Source of the DNA: Paludibacter sp963678465
GTDB taxonomy: Bacteria > Bacteroidota > Bacteroidia > Bacteroidales > Paludibacteraceae
Direction: 5' to 3'
Assembly (NCBI GenBank): GCA_963678465.1
Contig: OY782858.1
Coordinates: 3,100,001-3,164,000, forward strand
Length of the DNA stretch: 64,000 nucleotides
The translations under genes were made by a program, and so were the position numbers. The first letter of the stretch is position 1, and every line of letters begins with the position of its first letter. Shown here one piece after another: positions 60,442 through 64,000 of the stretch. The notes beneath the pieces were generated by a model. It was given only the letters and a program-made list of their open reading frames with translations. It was not told where the DNA came from and made no database searches.

Positions 60442-60843
60442 GTAAGAATTATTTGTTTTAAAAAAATGAAATCCGATCTTATCTTGACAAATTAATCAGA
60501 AAGACCGGCTGGAGAGAAAACTGAACGAAAATCTAAATTACATTTGTTGCAAAATTAATAATTTAATCGATTCATGCAACAAAAAGCTGAAAATAAACAC
60601 AAAATACAACCAGATCAATCGCCCGACAAGCAACAAAAGCACTACGATTCCGACAATTTTCAGCATTCCATTCATCCTTTCTTACGCCGCAACAATTGCC
60701 TCAACAGCTCTTTTCGGGCTATAAACTGAGAAATAACATCAAAAGAAACACAACAATACAACTCCGCGTTTACAGCCCTCGCACCACTTCATTTCAATAT
60801 TAAAAAAGCCTTTAAAAATAACTGTATTCTAGTTTATTTTGCG

Positions 60844-60851
60844 TATATTTG
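60844..60851 (+). promoter_or_regulatory. -7 element upstream of gyrB
   Basis: TATATTTG matches TAnnTTTG and leaves a leader of about 95 bases before the gyrB ATG. The rest of the 510-base gap 60442-60951 holds no gene I can support; a 51-codon open frame at 60574-60729 has no recognisable product. Confidence 0.4.
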
Positions 60852-60951
60852 TATGTTTTTTCGTATACTAATATTCCCAACGCAATGTTCGGAATGATTT
60901 TATGCAAATTACAATCCAACATTTTGAAATATATATTATTACAATAGAAAA

Positions 60952-62919
60952 ATGAGCGAAGAAGAAGAAAAAGCAAGAGACCTTGCGAGCGCAGATTATG
61001 GTGCAAGCAGCATTCAGGTACTTGAAGGATTAGAAGCAGTTCGTAAACGTCCCGCCATGTACATTGGCGATATCGGAATTAAAGGGTTACACCATTTGGT
61101 ATACGAGGTGGTTGACAACTCTATTGATGAAGCGATGGCTGGTCACTGCGACACAATCAATGTAACCATCAACGAAAATAATTCAATTACAGTAGTAGAC
61201 AATGGCCGTGGTATCCCTGTGGATATGCACGAAAAAGAAGGTCGTTCGGCACTGGAAGTAGTAATGACAGTGCTTCACGCCGGTGGTAAATTCGACAAAG
61301 GCAGCTACAAAGTTTCCGGAGGTCTGCACGGCGTAGGTGTTTCTTGTGTGAACGCATTGTCAACATTAATGCACGTTGAAGTATCACGCGAAGGCAAATT
61401 GTATATGCAGGAATATTCTTGCGGAACTCCTCTTGCACCTGTAGCCGAAGTTGGAACTTCGACAAACAACGGAACATTGGTTACCTTTATGCCCGATAGC
61501 AGCATCTTTATCGAATCGGTTTACAAATGGGACATTCTTGCCAATCGTCTTCGTGAATTATCTTTCCTTAATGCCGGCATAACGTTGACACTTACCGACA
61601 AAAGAAGTGTAAACGAAGATGGAACTTTCAAATCTGAAGTGTTTCATTCGGAAGAAGGACTGAAAGAATTCGTTGAATATATCGATGAATCGCGCGAACC
61701 ATTGATCGATAATATAATTCATATTACAACAGAAAAGAACGGAATTCCTGTTGAAATAGCAATGACTTACAACACTTCATACAATGAAAATATTCACTCT
61801 TATGTGAATAATATCAACACAATAGAAGGAGGAACTCATTTGGCCGGTTTCCGTCGCGGACTGACACGTACGCTAAAAAAATATGCCGAAGACAGTAAAA
61901 TGCTCGAAAAACTTAAGATCGAAATCAGTGGCGATGACTTCCGCGAAGGACTTACAGCTGTAATTTCAATCAAAGTTGCCGAACCTCAGTTCGAAGGTCA
62001 GACAAAAACCAAACTCGGAAACAACGAAGTAATAGGATCAGTAGATATGGCTGTGGGTGAAGCTTTAGGAAATTACCTTGAAGAAAACCCAAAATCGGCA
62101 AGAACAATCGTCGAAAAAGTTATATTAGCTGCTACTGCCCGTCATGCAGCCCGCAAAGCACGTGAAATGGTACAACGCAAATCGCCACTATCGGGGGGAG
62201 GTTTACCTGGTAAACTTGCCGATTGTGCCGACAAAGACCCTGAAAAATGCGAACTTTTCTTAGTCGAAGGGGACTCGGCAGGTGGAACGGCAAAACAAGG
62301 CCGTAGTCGTCAGTTTCAGGCCATTCTTCCTTTGCGTGGTAAAATTCTGAACGTAGAAAAAGCAATGCAACACAAGGTGCTCGAAAGCGAAGAAATCCGA
62401 AACATCTACACCGCTTTGGGTGTAACAATTGGAACGGAAGACGACTCAAAAGCACTAAATATTGTAAAACTTCGTTACCACAAAATCATTATCATGACCG
62501 ATGCCGATGTGGACGGAAGCCACATTGCCACCTTGATTATGACTTTCTTCTTCCGCCACATGAAAGAATTGATCGAACAGGGATATTTGTATATCGCCAC
62601 TCCTCCGCTCTACCTGTGTAAAAAAGGTAAGGTGGAAGAATATTGCTGGACCGAACAACAACGTCAGGCATTTATCGAAAAATATGGCTCAGGAAACGAA
62701 GGTGGCATCCATACCCAGCGATACAAAGGTTTGGGTGAAATGAACGAAAATCAGCTTTGGGACACAACAATGAACCCCGAACACCGTACCTTACGTCAGG
62801 TGACCATCGAAAATGCAGCAACAGCCGATCATGTATTTTCCATGTTAATGGGAGATGATGTAGCGCCACGTCGTCAGTTTATCGAAGAAAATGCAACTTA
62901 CGCAAAAATTGATGCTTAA
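60952..62919 (+). CDS. gyrB: DNA gyrase subunit B
   Basis: The 655-aa protein has the GHKL ATPase domain (GLEAVRKRPAMYIG, EVVDNSIDEAMAGHC, VVDNGRGIPVDMHEKEGRSALEVVMTVLHAGGKF, SGGLHGVGVSCVNALS), the transducer and the TOPRIM domain (FLVEGDSAGGTAKQGR, MTDADVDGSHIATL), ending in the gyrase C-terminal QRYKGLGEMNENQLWDTTMNPE. It introduces negative supercoils together with GyrA, which is not in the window. The start at 60952 (MSEEEEKARD) is typical of Bacteroidetes GyrB. Confidence 0.97.
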   Translation: MSEEEEKARDLASADYGASSIQVLEGLEAVRKRPAMYIGDIGIKGLHHLVYEVVDNSIDEAMAGHCDTINVTINENNSITVVDNGRGIPVDMHEKEGRSALEVVMTVLHAGGKFDKGSYKVSGGLHGVGVSCVNALSTLMHVEVSREGKLYMQEYSCGTPLAPVAEVGTSTNNGTLVTFMPDSSIFIESVYKWDILANRLRELSFLNAGITLTLTDKRSVNEDGTFKSEVFHSEEGLKEFVEYIDESREPLIDNIIHITTEKNGIPVEIAMTYNTSYNENIHSYVNNINTIEGGTHLAGFRRGLTRTLKKYAEDSKMLEKLKIEISGDDFREGLTAVISIKVAEPQFEGQTKTKLGNNEVIGSVDMAVGEALGNYLEENPKSARTIVEKVILAATARHAARKAREMVQRKSPLSGGGLPGKLADCADKDPEKCELFLVEGDSAGGTAKQGRSRQFQAILPLRGKILNVEKAMQHKVLESEEIRNIYTALGVTIGTEDDSKALNIVKLRYHKIIIMTDADVDGSHIATLIMTFFFRHMKELIEQGYLYIATPPLYLCKKGKVEEYCWTEQQRQAFIEKYGSGNEGGIHTQRYKGLGEMNENQLWDTTMNPEHRTLRQVTIENAATADHVFSMLMGDDVAPRRQFIEENATYAKIDA

Positions 62920-62933
62920 ATATTAATTTGATA

Positions 62934-63013
62934 GTTTGAAAATTTGAATACTCCCTTATGGTTTTCATCTTAAATGAGTATTTAAATTTTCAAATTCCAA
63001 ATTTTCAAATTTC
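62934..63013. terminator. A/T-rich stem-loop region after gyrB
   Basis: TTTGAAAATTTGAATACTC and GAGTATTTAAATTTTCAAA form an imperfect 19-base stem over a roughly 20-base loop, just after the gyrB stop; it may end the gyrB transcript or only weaken it before the next gene. Confidence 0.45.
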
Positions 63014-63018
63014 TGATA

Positions 63019-63552
63019 ATGAACATAGCCGTTTACTGCTCCTCGAGCAACCACATTCCCGAGAGTTACAAGAATTCAGCATATGCTTTGGGGCAATGGA
63101 TTGCCGACAGCGGAAACACGCTGATATTTGGCGGTGCTACCGGCGGCTTAATGACTTCGGTCTCAGAAGGTGCTTCAGCCTCAGGAGGCAAAATAACAGG
63201 GATAATACCTCAGGCTGTTATCAAAATGAATCGCCAAAGTGCTTTATGCACCGAATTGATCAGCGTGGAAACAATGAGCGATCGCAAGGCAACAATGAAA
63301 GAGCTGGCCGATGTGTTTGTGGTGCTACCGGGAAGCTATGGAACTTTGGACGAAATGTTCGATGTAATAGCCGCAGCTATTGTTGGAGAACATAAAAAGC
63401 AGTTGATAGTAGTGAACGAAAATGGTTTTTACGATGACCTAATGCGTCAAATCGAAAGAATGATAGACGAGAAATTTATCCCTGTCGTTAATTACAAACC
63501 ATTAATAGTGAGAAATATCAGTGATTGCATTCTACATTTAAAAAATTTCTGA
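63019..63552 (+). CDS. LOG-family (TIGR00730) Rossmann-fold phosphoribohydrolase-like protein
   Basis: The 177-aa protein has NIAVYCSSSNHIPESY, TLIFGGATGGLMTSVSEGA, ISVETMSDRKATMKELADVFVVLPGSYGTLDEMFDVIAA. These are the LOG signature regions, with the catalytic Arg/Lys region DRKATM and a variant PGSYGTLDE where the family has PGGxGTxxE. Members hydrolyse nucleoside 5'-monophosphates to release a base (cytokinin activation in plants); the bacterial role is often unclear. It follows gyrB by 99 bases on the same strand. Confidence 0.9.
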   Translation: MNIAVYCSSSNHIPESYKNSAYALGQWIADSGNTLIFGGATGGLMTSVSEGASASGGKITGIIPQAVIKMNRQSALCTELISVETMSDRKATMKELADVFVVLPGSYGTLDEMFDVIAAAIVGEHKKQLIVVNENGFYDDLMRQIERMIDEKFIPVVNYKPLIVRNISDCILHLKNF

Positions 63553-63594
63553 AAAAAAAACTCTAATTACTCATCCTTTTATTCGTATCTGATT

Positions 63595-64000
63595 ATGAAT
63601 TTATTTTGGAAAAGTCTTTTCGGTAAAATTACTCCAACTACCAGGCTCGAAAAAGAAGAAGCCGATCTTATTGAAGCGATGCACCGATACAAGGAAGTGG
63701 AAAAATCTGTAGAATTAGCCGAATACAAAACCCTTTTTCATGAAGTAAAATCATCCGATTTTATTGAAAGAAAAAAAACGCTTCAGAACAGAAAATATAA
63801 AGATACGGAAGAATACAGAATTTCAGCCAAATACAGAAAACTCGAAAAATCACCCAACATTCATCTTTACTTTCAGGTACTTAAATCAACTGTCCTCGAA
63901 CATTTTCTGGAGTTTAAGGCTAGTCCGGAATTTGAAGAGCTGGGCGACAAAAGTAAAGTAAGCAAATCAGAAGCACTTCAGAAATTTAAGCATTTTGAAC
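63595..64000 (+). CDS. protein of unknown function, N-terminal part (3' end outside window)
   Basis: The open frame starts MNLFWKSLFGKITPTTRLEKE and runs to the window edge (135 codons). It is charged and helical, with two repeats of an FHEVKSSDFIERKKTLQNRKYKDTEEY / FKASPEFEELGDKSKVSKSEAL pattern. I do not recognise a family from this part and cannot judge the C-terminus. The frame begins 43 bases after the LOG gene, so they may be co-transcribed. Confidence 0.65.
   Translation, partial: MNLFWKSLFGKITPTTRLEKEEADLIEAMHRYKEVEKSVELAEYKTLFHEVKSSDFIERKKTLQNRKYKDTEEYRISAKYRKLEKSPNIHLYFQVLKSTVLEHFLEFKASPEFEELGDKSKVSKSEALQKFKHFE

Noticed and set aside
60574..60729. 51-codon frame before gyrB (checked for ribosomal protein S20, often found there)
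   Set aside because: The peptide does not resemble S20 or any family I know, and lacks a promoter of its own.
1..64000. tRNA, rRNA, tmRNA or other standard RNA genes
   Set aside because: None of the usual signatures (for example tRNA T-loop GGTTCGAATCC with paired acceptor stem) was seen by eye on either strand; a covariance search could still find small RNAs.

Overview
The window looks like chromosomal DNA of a Bacteroidota member, most likely an anaerobic Bacteroidales species (Paludibacter/Dysgonomonas-like is a guess). The evidence is: several secreted proteins ending in type IX secretion (T9SS) sorting domains; a SusD-like protein and a TonB-dependent receptor with an N-terminal carboxypeptidase-like domain; DUF4834 next to birA; many lipoproteins; and start-proximal promoters of the Bacteroidetes type (TAnnTTTG at -7, sometimes TTTG about 18-20 bases upstream). 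I saw no rRNA, tRNA, prophage or CRISPR array.

Layout. 0-7.7 kb: tail of a YqaA-like membrane protein gene, a polytopic membrane protein, a lipoprotein M3 peptidase (dcp), and a 2-oxoacid dehydrogenase operon (E1 alpha, E1 beta, E2, lipoate ligase). 7.7-13.1 kb: an accessory patch with a GLUG-repeat T9SS protein, two dispersed repeat families (A and B), a MITE-like element and small membrane/lipoprotein cassettes that look like orphan immunity genes. 13.1-20.3 kb: GNAT-nitrilase fusion, cyclophilin, an orphan SusD with a T9SS mini-protein, cupin, AraC-GyrI regulator. 20.4-21.7 kb: a second cassette patch, with a paralogue of the 12.0 kb membrane protein and a 21-bp-period tandem repeat. 21.9-25.0 kb: a 49-aa membrane peptide, CPBP protease, pentapeptide-repeat protein, two thioredoxin-fold proteins.

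25.4-33.7 kb is the most coherent unit. It holds a TonB-dependent receptor, a PhoR/PhoB-like two-component pair, a small secreted carboxypeptidase-regulatory-domain protein, a MORN protein and a beta-helix lipoprotein. Upstream of four of these genes lie 7-bp direct repeats in strict 11-bp phase (TGTCATG, TGTAACA, TGTAATG and similar), the architecture of Pho boxes. I infer one regulon, probably for phosphate or a phosphorylated nutrient, driven by the local response regulator.

33.8-44.4 kb: histidinol-phosphatase-like PHP protein, an envelope lipoprotein/LVIVD pair, an ECF sigma factor with a membrane-anchored beta-barrel partner, S9 peptidase, methyltransferase, alpha/beta hydrolase, sirtuin. 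44.6-51.9 kb: a large LRR (BspA-like) T9SS protein and satellites, a REP-associated tyrosine transposase flanked by palindromic REP sequences, a 41-bp-period palindromic tandem array, and a NarL-type response regulator whose phospho-acceptor position carries Glu. 52.4-64 kb: GH2 glycosidase, two dispersed repeats, metF behind a structured leader, DUF4834, birA, dacB (PBP4), ogt, gyrB, a LOG-family protein and a partial gene.

All coordinates, motifs and hairpins were read by eye. Family assignments are recalled from known protein families, not from searches.
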